From contig JACPBQ010000004.1 of assembly GCA_016180235.1 (NCBI GenBank), positions 98,940 to 155,024 of the forward strand: a stretch of 56,085 nt of DNA, written 5' to 3'. Positions 35,688-44,373 of the stretch are shown piece after piece (the first letter of the stretch is position 1; each line of letters opens with the position of its first letter). A program made the translations under genes and the position numbers. Under the pieces are notes generated by a model, which worked only from the letters and a program-made list of their open reading frames with translations, had not been told where the DNA came from and did no database searches. This DNA comes from Candidatus Woesearchaeota archaeon (GTDB taxonomy: Archaea; Nanobdellota; Nanobdellia; Woesearchaeales; GW2011-AR4).

Positions 35688-35972
35688 ATGAAAACCAAAG
35701 AAGAGATTGAGGATGAGCTTAAAATTCTGGATAAAACCAGAGAAAATCTTAAAAATAAATTTGACATGTTTAATAAAGACTTGAATAATGTTAATTCAGA
35801 TGACTTTGTTGATGCCATTCTAAACGGGCTAACAACAATTGTCAAGTATTATACCTTGTGCTGGGTTATTGAGAAATCTGATAATGAGAAATTGCAGCTT
35901 TTGCAAAAAAAAATCAAGAAAGAGTACATAGAACCGCTTTCAATGCTAATTAAGGAACAGCTTAAAAAATGA
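35688..35972 (+). CDS. small helical protein of unknown function
   Basis: The protein has 94 residues and is charged and helical, with a coiled-coil N-terminal half (EEIEDELKILDKTRENLKNKF) and a second amphipathic part with two aromatic-rich turns (IVKYYTLCWVIEK). There is no membrane segment or recognisable motif. It stands alone between a gene leaving to the left and one converging from the right (21-base gap to 35994). Confidence 0.6.
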   Translation: MKTKEEIEDELKILDKTRENLKNKFDMFNKDLNNVNSDDFVDAILNGLTTIVKYYTLCWVIEKSDNEKLQLLQKKIKKEYIEPLSMLIKEQLKK

Positions 35973-35993
35973 CTATAATCAAATATGCTGCCG

Positions 35994-37607
35994 CTATTTG
36001 TCTTTTTCCGAGATAATTCTGTAAAATGTGTATTTTTTTGATTTTTCCTGATAGAACTTAAATGGAGCCAAATTAAATTTTGATTTCATGGTCTTGCATC
36101 CGATATCAAATTCATGGATATCCAGGTCCAAGCAGGTGTAATCCTCAAAAAACAGAATGCATTGATTTTTTTCAATAATTTCTTTTTGCTTTTCCTCATT
36201 TTTTAGAAATAAGCTTAGATCCAAAATATTCAAATCAGTGGTTGATTCCAGAATAGCAGGAAGATTTGCAATTATTAAGCAGTTATTTGGAATGTCTTTT
36301 TCAGCTTTTTCCGGGATTATCGACTCCAATTTTTGGGCTGAATTTGAATATAGAGAGGATGCCTGAAAAGAATAAGGAATGAATAAAATTACTAACAAGA
36401 CAGTCATAAAGATGAAAATTATACTTTTGATATTAATTCTCTTTTTTTCATTTGCAAATGAATCTGAGATGAACAATATCCCATAAGCTGCTAGCATCGA
36501 AGTTACGGGATAAAAGCCCATGAAAAAGCGCGTCTTTGCTGAAATATCGGTATTTCCGCCTAAAGTCTGGAACCATGAAAAGAAATAAACAAACCATAAA
36601 AGCAAAAACCATGACAGCAGGAATAAAGCCCCGTTTTTTTCTTTTTTGAATAAATAAAAAAATCCTGCAATAAAGAGCAAAGTAAACAGCAGGGGCTGAA
36701 ACTTATCATTAAAAATATATTTCCCGTAATTAATTGAATTGCCATACAGATTATCGAGCCCAAAATTTTTTCCCTGTAGTTTGCCTTCAGTATCGCTGGC
36801 TACCCAGTTTGTTGACAGCTTTGCATCCAGTACATTAAGGCTGTCCGGAGCAATTAATACCAAAAGCACCAGCCATGGCAATAAAAATTTGTGATTAAAT
36901 TTAATTGACTTTTTATCGAAAAGAAACAGCCCAAATAAAAATAGCAGCGGAAAAATCCAGTTTTCCGGCCTGATCTGCGAGACAAATGCCAGGCTTATAA
37001 CGCTCAGCCAGAGCAGCGGCATGGTTCTTTTCCTGTAATATAAAAAACAGAAAAACAATGCCAGGGTAATGAAAAACAATGATGCGATATTGGATTCCGC
37101 AGCTGCAGACCATCTTATATGCGCTGCAAACAGGGAGAAGACTAAGGAAGAAACCAAGCTGACATTTTGGCTCTTTGTTATGATGTAAGCCAAAAAAAAC
37201 AACGAAAAGACAGTTAAAGAACCCAAAAAAATTGAGGCATAAATTGCAACCCAATTGCTGGTCCCGAACAATAAGAATGAAACAGATAAAATGAAGGGCC
37301 ATCCTATTGACTTCGGATACCAGCCAGTGCTGTCAAAATTAAGCATGTCTTTGCCTGCTTTCATGTACCATGGCTCATCAACATACATTATGTGCTGATG
37401 CGGCGGCATATAAACACGAATTAATAAAGCCAAAAAGAATATTGCTATTAAAGCCGCCCAAGTCTTAGTATCAATTTTTTTAATAATTTCAATAATTGAT
37501 CTTCTGTTAATACAGATTAATATTACCAAAAACAAAAAATTGATCCATATAAATAAAGGAATAAGCTTATACGCATAGAGACTTGCATTGCTTATTATGC
37601 TTAGCAT
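35994..37607 (-). CDS. GT39/ArnT-like membrane glycosyltransferase
   Basis: The protein has 537 residues and about 11-13 membrane helices, then a C-terminal soluble domain of about 110 residues. The first large loop has M-Y-V-D-E-P-W-Y (Asp near residue 78), the acidic pair that binds the lipid-linked sugar donor in PMT/ArnT-type GT-C enzymes. GWYPKSIGWPFILS also fits. Such enzymes transfer a sugar from a dolichyl- or polyprenyl-phosphate to protein or lipid on the outer face. It is downstream of the 113-residue membrane gene (34-base gap) and probably in the sulfatase operon. Confidence 0.8.
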   Translation of the reverse strand: MLSIISNASLYAYKLIPLFIWINFLFLVILICINRRSIIEIIKKIDTKTWAALIAIFFLALLIRVYMPPHQHIMYVDEPWYMKAGKDMLNFDSTGWYPKSIGWPFILSVSFLLFGTSNWVAIYASIFLGSLTVFSLFFLAYIITKSQNVSLVSSLVFSLFAAHIRWSAAAESNIASLFFITLALFFCFLYYRKRTMPLLWLSVISLAFVSQIRPENWIFPLLFLFGLFLFDKKSIKFNHKFLLPWLVLLVLIAPDSLNVLDAKLSTNWVASDTEGKLQGKNFGLDNLYGNSINYGKYIFNDKFQPLLFTLLFIAGFFYLFKKEKNGALFLLSWFLLLWFVYFFSWFQTLGGNTDISAKTRFFMGFYPVTSMLAAYGILFISDSFANEKKRINIKSIIFIFMTVLLVILFIPYSFQASSLYSNSAQKLESIIPEKAEKDIPNNCLIIANLPAILESTTDLNILDLSLFLKNEEKQKEIIEKNQCILFFEDYTCLDLDIHEFDIGCKTMKSKFNLAPFKFYQEKSKKYTFYRIISEKDK

Positions 37608-37641
37608 GTTGGTTTTACTGGTATTATGATAAAATAGAGCT

Positions 37642-37983
37642 TTATATGCAGCTATATATTAAATTCGCATTCGACTTTCCTGAAGGGGCACCAATATGCA
37701 TTTTGATATTGCTATCCGAGTTTTTTGGCATTATCTGGTTATTCAGGCTATATTCCCCAATTAACGTTTTGATTATAAACGAACAGTTCTTTTCCTGGCC
37801 AGTCGGATTTTTAATGTCGAATACTGCATATTCATTACCTTCGATGTGCTCAAATTTCAGTTTACCTGCAGTTACAACATTATTATTGACTTTAAATTCC
37901 AGGAACCAGACTATCATAATAACCAAAATTATAATTCCTAATGCAATTAAAATTTTTCTATAGTTTAATTGTAGTTTTTTCAT
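37642..37983 (-). CDS. small membrane-anchored beta protein
   Basis: The protein has 113 residues from the Met at 37983: one N-terminal membrane helix (ILIALGIIILVIMIVWFLEF) and an extracellular beta-rich domain of about 75 residues with two cysteines. The frame extends to 38025 but that stretch overlaps the end of the sulfatase gene. Its first 40 residues match those encoded by the truncated gene at 40639-40839, also in DNA sequence. Function unknown; it may be an accessory of the glycosyltransferase after it or the sulfatase before it. Confidence 0.65.
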   Translation of the reverse strand: MKKLQLNYRKILIALGIIILVIMIVWFLEFKVNNNVVTAGKLKFEHIEGNEYAVFDIKNPTGQEKNCSFIIKTLIGEYSLNNQIMPKNSDSNIKMHIGAPSGKSNANLIYSCI

Positions 37984-38024
37984 TTTAACTTTTAATGATA
38001 AAAATGCCAAAGACCATTTTTCCA

Positions 38025-40565
38025 TTAACTTGCGTAGCCTAAAGCTTTCAATTGGTCGAGTGTTTCATCTGACTTTGCGGATAAACCACCAATGTCATCA
38101 TGATACAATTCTGAGAGCCTTTTTTCTATTAATTCTATAGTTTCAGGTGATTTATTAATGAGATTATTTTGTTCTGAAGGATCATCAAATACGTTAAACA
38201 ATTTAAAAGCAGTTCCATTCGGAAGCATTTCTAGTTTATATTTTCCTAATTTTACTATTGTGCCATTAACTTCTGCAAGCTGAATCCTATCATCTTCTAA
38301 AATTCCAAATAGATTCTTGCCTCTTATATTATCGTTATATCTTATTCCCAATGTATCAATTATTGCAGGAAAAATATCAATATTCATAACAGGCTCTTCA
38401 ATTATTTGGTGCTCATTATTCGGCAAATGGAATATCAGCGGTGTATGGAGCGTTCCATAATGGCCATTATTGTGGTCAAATACGTTATGCTCACCAAGGC
38501 TTTCTCCATGATCCGATGTTATGATTATTATAGTACTATCTGACAAATCTAAAAATTCAAGATATCTTAATAAAAACCCGAATGCGTTATCAGCTTCCTT
38601 AATATTTCCATCGTAACTTGCTTTGTACTGATCAATAATTGTTTTCGTCAGATTTAGCTTCTTTCCGAATATAACATATTTTTCAATGGGTTCTTTTTTT
38701 GAATAATAATCTAAAAGGTATTCCAGCTTATTTTCGAATCCTTTTTCTTTAATTTTTAGATTAGATGCATATAATGTTGGATTATTATATGGATTTTCAT
38801 AAAACTCCTCAAAAATTTCTTTTTCTGGGTCATAAGGAGAATGCGGCTGCCTTAAATGAACCCATAAGAAAAATGGTTTTTTTGTGTTATTAATAGCATT
38901 AAAAACTCTCAAAATTGTTTCGTTTCCTTTTTCCGGAGCCTGATAAGTTTCATCAAAAAAATCAAAACCCCGATCTAATCCGTATTTTGACTCCGCATAT
39001 TCATGGGCAACCACAGCTTTCGTAGAATAATTGTGTTTTTTAAGGATTTCAGCAATTGTTATTTCCCCTGGCTTTAAAATTATTCCATCCTTAAGAATAT
39101 TATCTTTGGCGGGAAACTTAGATGTAAATAATGAAGGAAGAGAGCATGATGTAGAGCCGCATTGGCTCAAAGAGTCTCTAAAGACATATGATGTCTTGGC
39201 AAATTTGTCTATATTTGGACTAGTATTCTTGCCGTATCCGTAGATTCCAAGATGATCTGCCCTAAGGGCATCAAAAGATATCAGAATAACATTGCAATTA
39301 CTGCAAATATAACTCTCATCAGCCTGCGGCTTTAAAAAAATAGTGGAATTACTGCTATAACTTGATTGATTTTTAGCCAATAAAGCATCGATTTTTTCTT
39401 TTGGCAGCCTGGTTATTCTGTAGAATCTTTCTCTTTTTACTTGTGCATTTATTTCCGGATTAAGCCATTCCCACACTATATTCCCATTTTTGGTAACTTC
39501 AAAAGCATGGCCTTCCATAGATTCCCCAATCAAGGTATTTCCATTAGGCAGCTTTTGAGCGGAGCCAGCTATTCGAGAAAAAAAGGACTCAGGTGGATTT
39601 GACTCATACTTCCATAAAATCTTCTTTTTAATAGGGTCTAATTCTATGACTCTGCTGTAACCTCTCAACTCCCCATTATCAAATATAAGTATATTTCCAT
39701 TATCCAGCATCCTTGGCATATGGACAAAATCCAGTTTTCCATGACCCCAGCTCCAGACAATTTCTTTAGTATCCTTATCTAGTATAACAATCAAATCAAA
39801 AAAAGACAAGCTGACCAGCCAGTTGCCTTTTTGAAAGCGCTTATCTTTTTTGCCAATTTCTGTATCAGGCAAAGATTGAACAGAATTAATATGGTAGTAG
39901 TCATAGAAAAACCGTCCGCTTTTATTATGGATTTTATTATATATAGATGAATCAAAGATAAATTTTGGCAAGTCTAGTTTAGAAGGCATATGGAATTTTT
40001 TTATGTAATTTAAGTTTTCAAAAGTTGACCAATTAGAGAGTAATTTCCCATCAGCAGATAGTTCGTATATAGTATCGAATGTAACATTCATTCCTTTATA
40101 CTCATGAGTTTCTCTGGAGATTGTCATTATATTTCCTTCAGAAGTTTCTATTAATTCGTGATGTGAAAACAAATCTTTTCTCCAGATTAAATTTGAATCC
40201 CAGCCATACCTTCCAATTGTTACATTGGTAATTCCTACAATATCATTGTTGTCTAAGATCAAAACCATTGATAAATTTTGCCAAGAATGCACTATATTCC
40301 CATCCATATCCATCAATTTGTTAGAATATAAGTTATAGCCATTAAATGAATTGGAGATATTATACCTTATAACTCCAAACTGGCTTTTGTTTATTTTTTC
40401 CTGATTTGAGGAATTTTCCGATTTAATATTCTTGAAGGTTACTGCATCAACAACCATATTATCATTCCAAATTATGCCATAAACTTTATAATTCCAGAAT
40501 TTAACGCCTAAAAAAAAGACTATGATAAAAATAATTGTTATGAAAACTTTAGTTTTTTTCTTCAT
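38025..40565 (-). CDS. arylsulfotransferase-like propeller fused to a sulfatase
   Basis: The protein has 846 residues with an N-terminal membrane anchor (residues 6-22). Residues about 60-415 form an arylsulfotransferase (ASST)-type beta-propeller: YYHINSVQSLPD, DKDTKEIVWSWG, MLDNGNILIFDNG, SRVIELD and AQKLPNGNTLIGE. Residues about 420-846 are an alkaline-phosphatase-superfamily sulfatase: NVILISFDALRADHLGIYGY, the nucleophile region S-C-S-L-P-S, ITSDHGESLGEHNVFDHNNG and a C-terminal substrate strand. The residue at the C-x-P-S nucleophile position is Ser. An enzyme that both moves and removes sulfate (or a related group) on surface glycans is suggested, but specificity is unknown. Confidence 0.85.
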   Translation of the reverse strand: MKKKTKVFITIIFIIVFFLGVKFWNYKVYGIIWNDNMVVDAVTFKNIKSENSSNQEKINKSQFGVIRYNISNSFNGYNLYSNKLMDMDGNIVHSWQNLSMVLILDNNDIVGITNVTIGRYGWDSNLIWRKDLFSHHELIETSEGNIMTISRETHEYKGMNVTFDTIYELSADGKLLSNWSTFENLNYIKKFHMPSKLDLPKFIFDSSIYNKIHNKSGRFFYDYYHINSVQSLPDTEIGKKDKRFQKGNWLVSLSFFDLIVILDKDTKEIVWSWGHGKLDFVHMPRMLDNGNILIFDNGELRGYSRVIELDPIKKKILWKYESNPPESFFSRIAGSAQKLPNGNTLIGESMEGHAFEVTKNGNIVWEWLNPEINAQVKRERFYRITRLPKEKIDALLAKNQSSYSSNSTIFLKPQADESYICSNCNVILISFDALRADHLGIYGYGKNTSPNIDKFAKTSYVFRDSLSQCGSTSCSLPSLFTSKFPAKDNILKDGIILKPGEITIAEILKKHNYSTKAVVAHEYAESKYGLDRGFDFFDETYQAPEKGNETILRVFNAINNTKKPFFLWVHLRQPHSPYDPEKEIFEEFYENPYNNPTLYASNLKIKEKGFENKLEYLLDYYSKKEPIEKYVIFGKKLNLTKTIIDQYKASYDGNIKEADNAFGFLLRYLEFLDLSDSTIIIITSDHGESLGEHNVFDHNNGHYGTLHTPLIFHLPNNEHQIIEEPVMNIDIFPAIIDTLGIRYNDNIRGKNLFGILEDDRIQLAEVNGTIVKLGKYKLEMLPNGTAFKLFNVFDDPSEQNNLINKSPETIELIEKRLSELYHDDIGGLSAKSDETLDQLKALGYAS

Positions 40566-40638
40566 CTAATTAAGAGATTTAAAACTATTTAAATAGATTA
40601 TTATATTCAAAATAGATGTGTCTCCAAATATAGCCAAA

Positions 40639-40839
40639 TTATGGATTTGCTTTGCTGAGAAAAATATTTTTGGTTGACGTTTTTTGAAGATATTTTTTCC
40701 TATAGTAAATATTGTTATTAACTTTAAATTCCAGGAACCATAATACCAGAATAACAAAGATTGCAATTACTAATGCAATTGAAATTTTCCTATAATTTAA
40801 TTGCCGCTTTTTATCAAATTTTTTTGTTGCTTTAGCCAT
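40639..40839 (-). pseudogene. truncated copy of the small membrane protein at 37642-37983
   Basis: The first 45 residues (RQLNYRKISIAL, then WFLEFKVNNN) match the 113-residue protein, and the DNA is clearly similar too. After KVNNN the sequence turns into unrelated Lys-rich residues and ends at 66. The ATG directly follows the stop of the gene at 40840. It is most likely a decayed duplicate, though a 66-residue membrane peptide could still be made. Confidence 0.65.
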
Positions 40840-41418
40840 TTAACAACTGACTGATATTAAAGATTTTTCGTATTCGGAGAGTTTCTTGTAAAGCGGCACA
40901 AACAGTTCAATCTGATAAAGCTCATCGGTCTCATTACAATGAATATAATATAGCATGCTCGTGTATCTGATTAAATCTAATGAACATGCGCCGTAGATAA
41001 AACGATCAGATGCGTAAAGAATGTAATAGTCAAAGGGTGAATTTTCAATAGTTCTTGGCTTAAATTCCTCTTCACATTTTATTATGTTTGATAAATGTCC
41101 CGGATAAGGGGAATCCATATTCCTGTAAATGGAATTAATTAAAAAAATTTTACCTGAAATATAATCCATACTTTGATTAAAATCAAGGTTATTTAATACT
41201 TTTATTTTAAGAATGACATCTTCGTATCTGCCGTTAAACGCTTTGAAATCCTGCCCGTAAGATACATCTTCCAAATTGAATTTTTTTATGAAGTTGTTGG
41301 ATATTTGAAGCTCGTAAGCATTGTTGTTTGCAGACCTATAATCTAAGTATAATAAAACTAGAAAAGGTATAAATAACAACGACACTAAGGGCATATATTT
41401 CTTATACTTCTTATTCAT
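40840..41418 (-). CDS. membrane-anchored protein of unknown function
   Basis: The protein has 192 residues: a basic N-terminus, one hydrophobic helix (residues 9-25, MPLVSLLFIPFLVLLYL) and an extracellular domain of about 165 residues with five cysteines (KCEEEF, GACSLDL, HCNETDELY, terminal VSC) and aromatic-rich strands. No family is recognised. It is probably the first gene of the minus-strand group 41418-35994, facing away from the gene at 41529. Confidence 0.65.
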   Translation of the reverse strand: MNKKYKKYMPLVSLLFIPFLVLLYLDYRSANNNAYELQISNNFIKKFNLEDVSYGQDFKAFNGRYEDVILKIKVLNNLDFNQSMDYISGKIFLINSIYRNMDSPYPGHLSNIIKCEEEFKPRTIENSPFDYYILYASDRFIYGACSLDLIRYTSMLYYIHCNETDELYQIELFVPLYKKLSEYEKSLISVSC

Positions 41419-41528
41419 CTTATTATCCTATGGAAATAGCAGGTTAATTTAAATATATTATTATATAAACTGCGGTATCCTTAAAATTTATGGTGTAGTA
41501 TCCTTGCCTAGGATTAATAATAATCAAT

Positions 41529-42971
41529 ATGGTTAAAGAAAAAAAGAAACAAAATAAACTGAAAAAAGAGTTGATTTTACTTGTTATAGCAGTCATTTTA
41601 GCCGCATATTATCTAAATCAACCAAATTTTAAATGCAAAACAGAGAATGATATTAAACAAGATGAGTGCTTTGCAGAACTTGCATATAAAAATAGTAATG
41701 AGGACTATTGCAGGCAGATTAATGATAATTTAATAAAGGATGCTTGCTATCTTAGTCTTATTGTTGAAGGTATTTATAATTCATCATATATATGCAGTGA
41801 ATTAGACAATAGATATTTACAGTATGTCTGCTTGAGAATTTCTCCAAGACCACATATGAAAGAGTTCATTTCAAAAAGGTCTGTAACAAAGGATATTGAT
41901 ATTCAAGGCATGGATTGCCAAGATTATAATCGCTTCAATAAGGTTGTATGCTTATATGTCAAGGCCGCAGAAAATGCAAAAACAAATTTATCAAAAGCTG
42001 AAAGCTTATGTGATAGCATAAGTAACAAAACAATTAGGGATGAATGCTATTTTTATATTATAACTTCTTTAATAATAGGGTCTAATAATATCTCAAAGAA
42101 AAAAGAATTTCTGATTGACTATTGTCAGGACATCAAAACCAATAATTGGAAATCGGAATGCTTTTATGTCATAGCTGATGAATTGTCATTTCAAAAGCCT
42201 GATGGTTTTATTAAGGGAGCGGCTGATGCATGTTTAAATTCAACTAAGTATAAAGATTTCAAGTGCTATAACCACGTGGCTCTAAATCTTAATTTTAATG
42301 AAGGAAATCAATTTTGCAATTTTGCGGATGAAAGCAATAAAATTAGCTGCTATGTTGGGATAGGGCATAATTTAGCAATAAACTTCAACGACTACAACGA
42401 GGCATTTGGAGAATGCAGAAAAATAAATAATAAGTTTAATGAAACATGTTTGATTACTTATGCTGCTAAAACCGGTGCTCTTATAGTAAAATGGGAGAAA
42501 GATTTAGTTAAGGCTAATGAAAACTGCTTAAAATTGCCTAAAAAATATGACAGCATATGTTTTATTGGAATAGGTAACGAAGCATCAAAATTATTTAATT
42601 TTCAAATTTCTAAGATTTTGGATAATATTGAATTAATAAGAGAAGAACACAAAAAAGATTTTGCAGTTGGAGTTGGGTGGAGCTATTCAAGAGAGTTTAG
42701 AGAGAATAATATCAATAAATTACAATTAAAAGAGGCGATGAGTTCAATTCCTCAGGAATTTAATGAGGACTTCTTCTATGGATTTGGAGGATTTGTTTCA
42801 TTTAAATCAAAATATAATGACACAAAAATAAATGAAACGTGCTTAAGCATAGCAAATGATTTTAAAGATGAGTGTATAAGAGGAAAAGATGCATGGCATA
42901 ACTTTTCGTTTTATTTGGATGGAGATTTCTTATTATATCCGCGGTATTATCTTAATGATTTGAAAAAGTAG
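41529..42971 (+). CDS. membrane-anchored Cys-pair helical repeat protein
   Basis: The protein has 480 residues: a Lys-rich N-terminus, one anchor helix (LILLVIAVILAAYYL) and an extracellular part with about nine helical-hairpin repeats. Each has one Cys in the first helix and a second in the next (for example C-D-S-I-S-N-K-T-I-R-D-E-C-Y), spaced about 12-16 residues. The pairs probably form disulfides stabilising a solenoid outside the cell. I do not recognise a named family. The solenoid suggests protein or glycan binding. It is followed at 43 bases by the TPR lipoprotein. Confidence 0.7.
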   Translation: MVKEKKKQNKLKKELILLVIAVILAAYYLNQPNFKCKTENDIKQDECFAELAYKNSNEDYCRQINDNLIKDACYLSLIVEGIYNSSYICSELDNRYLQYVCLRISPRPHMKEFISKRSVTKDIDIQGMDCQDYNRFNKVVCLYVKAAENAKTNLSKAESLCDSISNKTIRDECYFYIITSLIIGSNNISKKKEFLIDYCQDIKTNNWKSECFYVIADELSFQKPDGFIKGAADACLNSTKYKDFKCYNHVALNLNFNEGNQFCNFADESNKISCYVGIGHNLAINFNDYNEAFGECRKINNKFNETCLITYAAKTGALIVKWEKDLVKANENCLKLPKKYDSICFIGIGNEASKLFNFQISKILDNIELIREEHKKDFAVGVGWSYSREFRENNINKLQLKEAMSSIPQEFNEDFFYGFGGFVSFKSKYNDTKINETCLSIANDFKDECIRGKDAWHNFSFYLDGDFLLYPRYYLNDLKK

Positions 42972-43014
42972 AAACCGAAAATTATTTAAAATGATAAGCT
43001 GAGAATAGATTAAC

Positions 43015-44277
43015 ATGAATTGCAAAGAAAAAGTGATAATATCTTCTATTCTTATTCTACTATTAATTCTGACGTCTTGTAGTCAAACAAAGGAAGAAAA
43101 TGAATGGGCGCACGTAAAATTGAAAGAATGGGATAAGAAAAACCAAGAGATTGATTCTACAGAAATTAGCTTAAACAATATGCTCAAAATAAACCCCAAC
43201 AATGATTCGACATACCTAGAATTAGGAAAATTGTATTTAAGCAAGCGGAAGCAGACAGGAATAGGCTATCAGCTCAAAAAAGAGTTGGACTTCAATGGAA
43301 ATGATGAAAACTATTCAAAAATTAAGGAATTAAATACAGAAAAAGCTGAAGAAATGTTTAATAAATCTTTGGAGATAAATCCGAATAATGATAATGCATT
43401 TGTATGGTTGGCCGAAATCTATAACTGGAAAGGGAAATTTAAAGAAGCTCAAAGTATGCATGAAAAGGCTTTGGAGATAAATCCGAATAATGATGAAGCC
43501 CTAACTTGGCTAGGTTACCCTTTTGGAACAAATAAAAGCTTGGAAGAATCGGAGATTATTCTAAAAAAAGCTTTGGAGATAAATCCGAATAATGAATGGA
43601 CATATATAGGATTGGCAAAGGTTAATCTGCTGAGAGGCCAATTAGAAGAAGCAGAGAGATTGTATGAAATAGCAAAGAAGATAAACCCAAATGTCTATGG
43701 AGCATATAACCAATTAGGACAAGTCTACATTAGACAAAATAGGCTGGAATTGGCAGAAAATACGCTTAAAATTGCAAGAGGCATAAATCCAGACAATGAA
43801 GATGCTTATAATGGGTTGGGAAATCTTTATCTTTTACAAAATAAACTTGAAGAATCGGAAAAAATGTATAAAAAGGCTTTAGAAATAAACCCCAATATAG
43901 ATACGTTCATAGGCTTTGGTGCTTTGTATAAAAAACAAGAAAAACTTAATGAAGCTGAGGGGATATTAAAAAAGGCTTTGGAGATAGATTCCAATAATGC
44001 TGGGGCATATTCTTCTTTGGGAGAGGTTTACTTAAAACAAGGTAGAATAGATGAGGCAGAAAAGGCATTTAATGAGGCTTTAGGGAGAAATCCTATTAAT
44101 TATGGATCATATGTAGGATTATGGAGCATCTATCTTAAACAAGATAGGCTGGAAGAGGCTAAGGATATTCTTAAGAAAATGTTAGAAATCTATCCAAATA
44201 ATGAATTTGCACGTTCACAATTAGAGAATTTAGAACAGGATATGCCATTATTAATAAATGATAGTTTAAGGTATTAA
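43015..44277 (+). CDS. TPR-repeat lipoprotein
   Basis: The protein has 420 residues. A signal peptide ends in the lipobox L-T-S-C (Cys near residue 22), so it is probably lipid-anchored outside the membrane. From about residue 45 on there are some ten tetratricopeptide repeats with the typical phrase [AL]-L-E-I-N-P-N-N. Three repeats share the same 21-base stretch (GAGATAAATCCGAATAATGA and flanking bases), showing recent expansion. TPR solenoids bind protein partners; neighbouring surface enzymes are candidates. Confidence 0.8.
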   Translation: MNCKEKVIISSILILLLILTSCSQTKEENEWAHVKLKEWDKKNQEIDSTEISLNNMLKINPNNDSTYLELGKLYLSKRKQTGIGYQLKKELDFNGNDENYSKIKELNTEKAEEMFNKSLEINPNNDNAFVWLAEIYNWKGKFKEAQSMHEKALEINPNNDEALTWLGYPFGTNKSLEESEIILKKALEINPNNEWTYIGLAKVNLLRGQLEEAERLYEIAKKINPNVYGAYNQLGQVYIRQNRLELAENTLKIARGINPDNEDAYNGLGNLYLLQNKLEESEKMYKKALEINPNIDTFIGFGALYKKQEKLNEAEGILKKALEIDSNNAGAYSSLGEVYLKQGRIDEAEKAFNEALGRNPINYGSYVGLWSIYLKQDRLEEAKDILKKMLEIYPNNEFARSQLENLEQDMPLLINDSLRY

Positions 44278-44297
44278 GACTGCAATATGACATCCTC

Positions 44298-44314
44298 CTG
44301 GGACTAAAGCCCAG
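44298..44314. repeat. small hairpin with ACTAAAG loop
   Basis: CTGGG/CCCAG around ACTAAAG lies before the sulfatase at 44374. It resembles the hairpin at 50765-50780 (shared CTAAAGCCC). Such hairpins occur at ends of IS200/IS605-type elements, but no transposase is nearby. Confidence 0.35.
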
Positions 44315-44373
44315 AATATCTCTCATAGGGAAGAATAAAGAATTTTATATTGAACGCCAGAAAAATATCGGAT

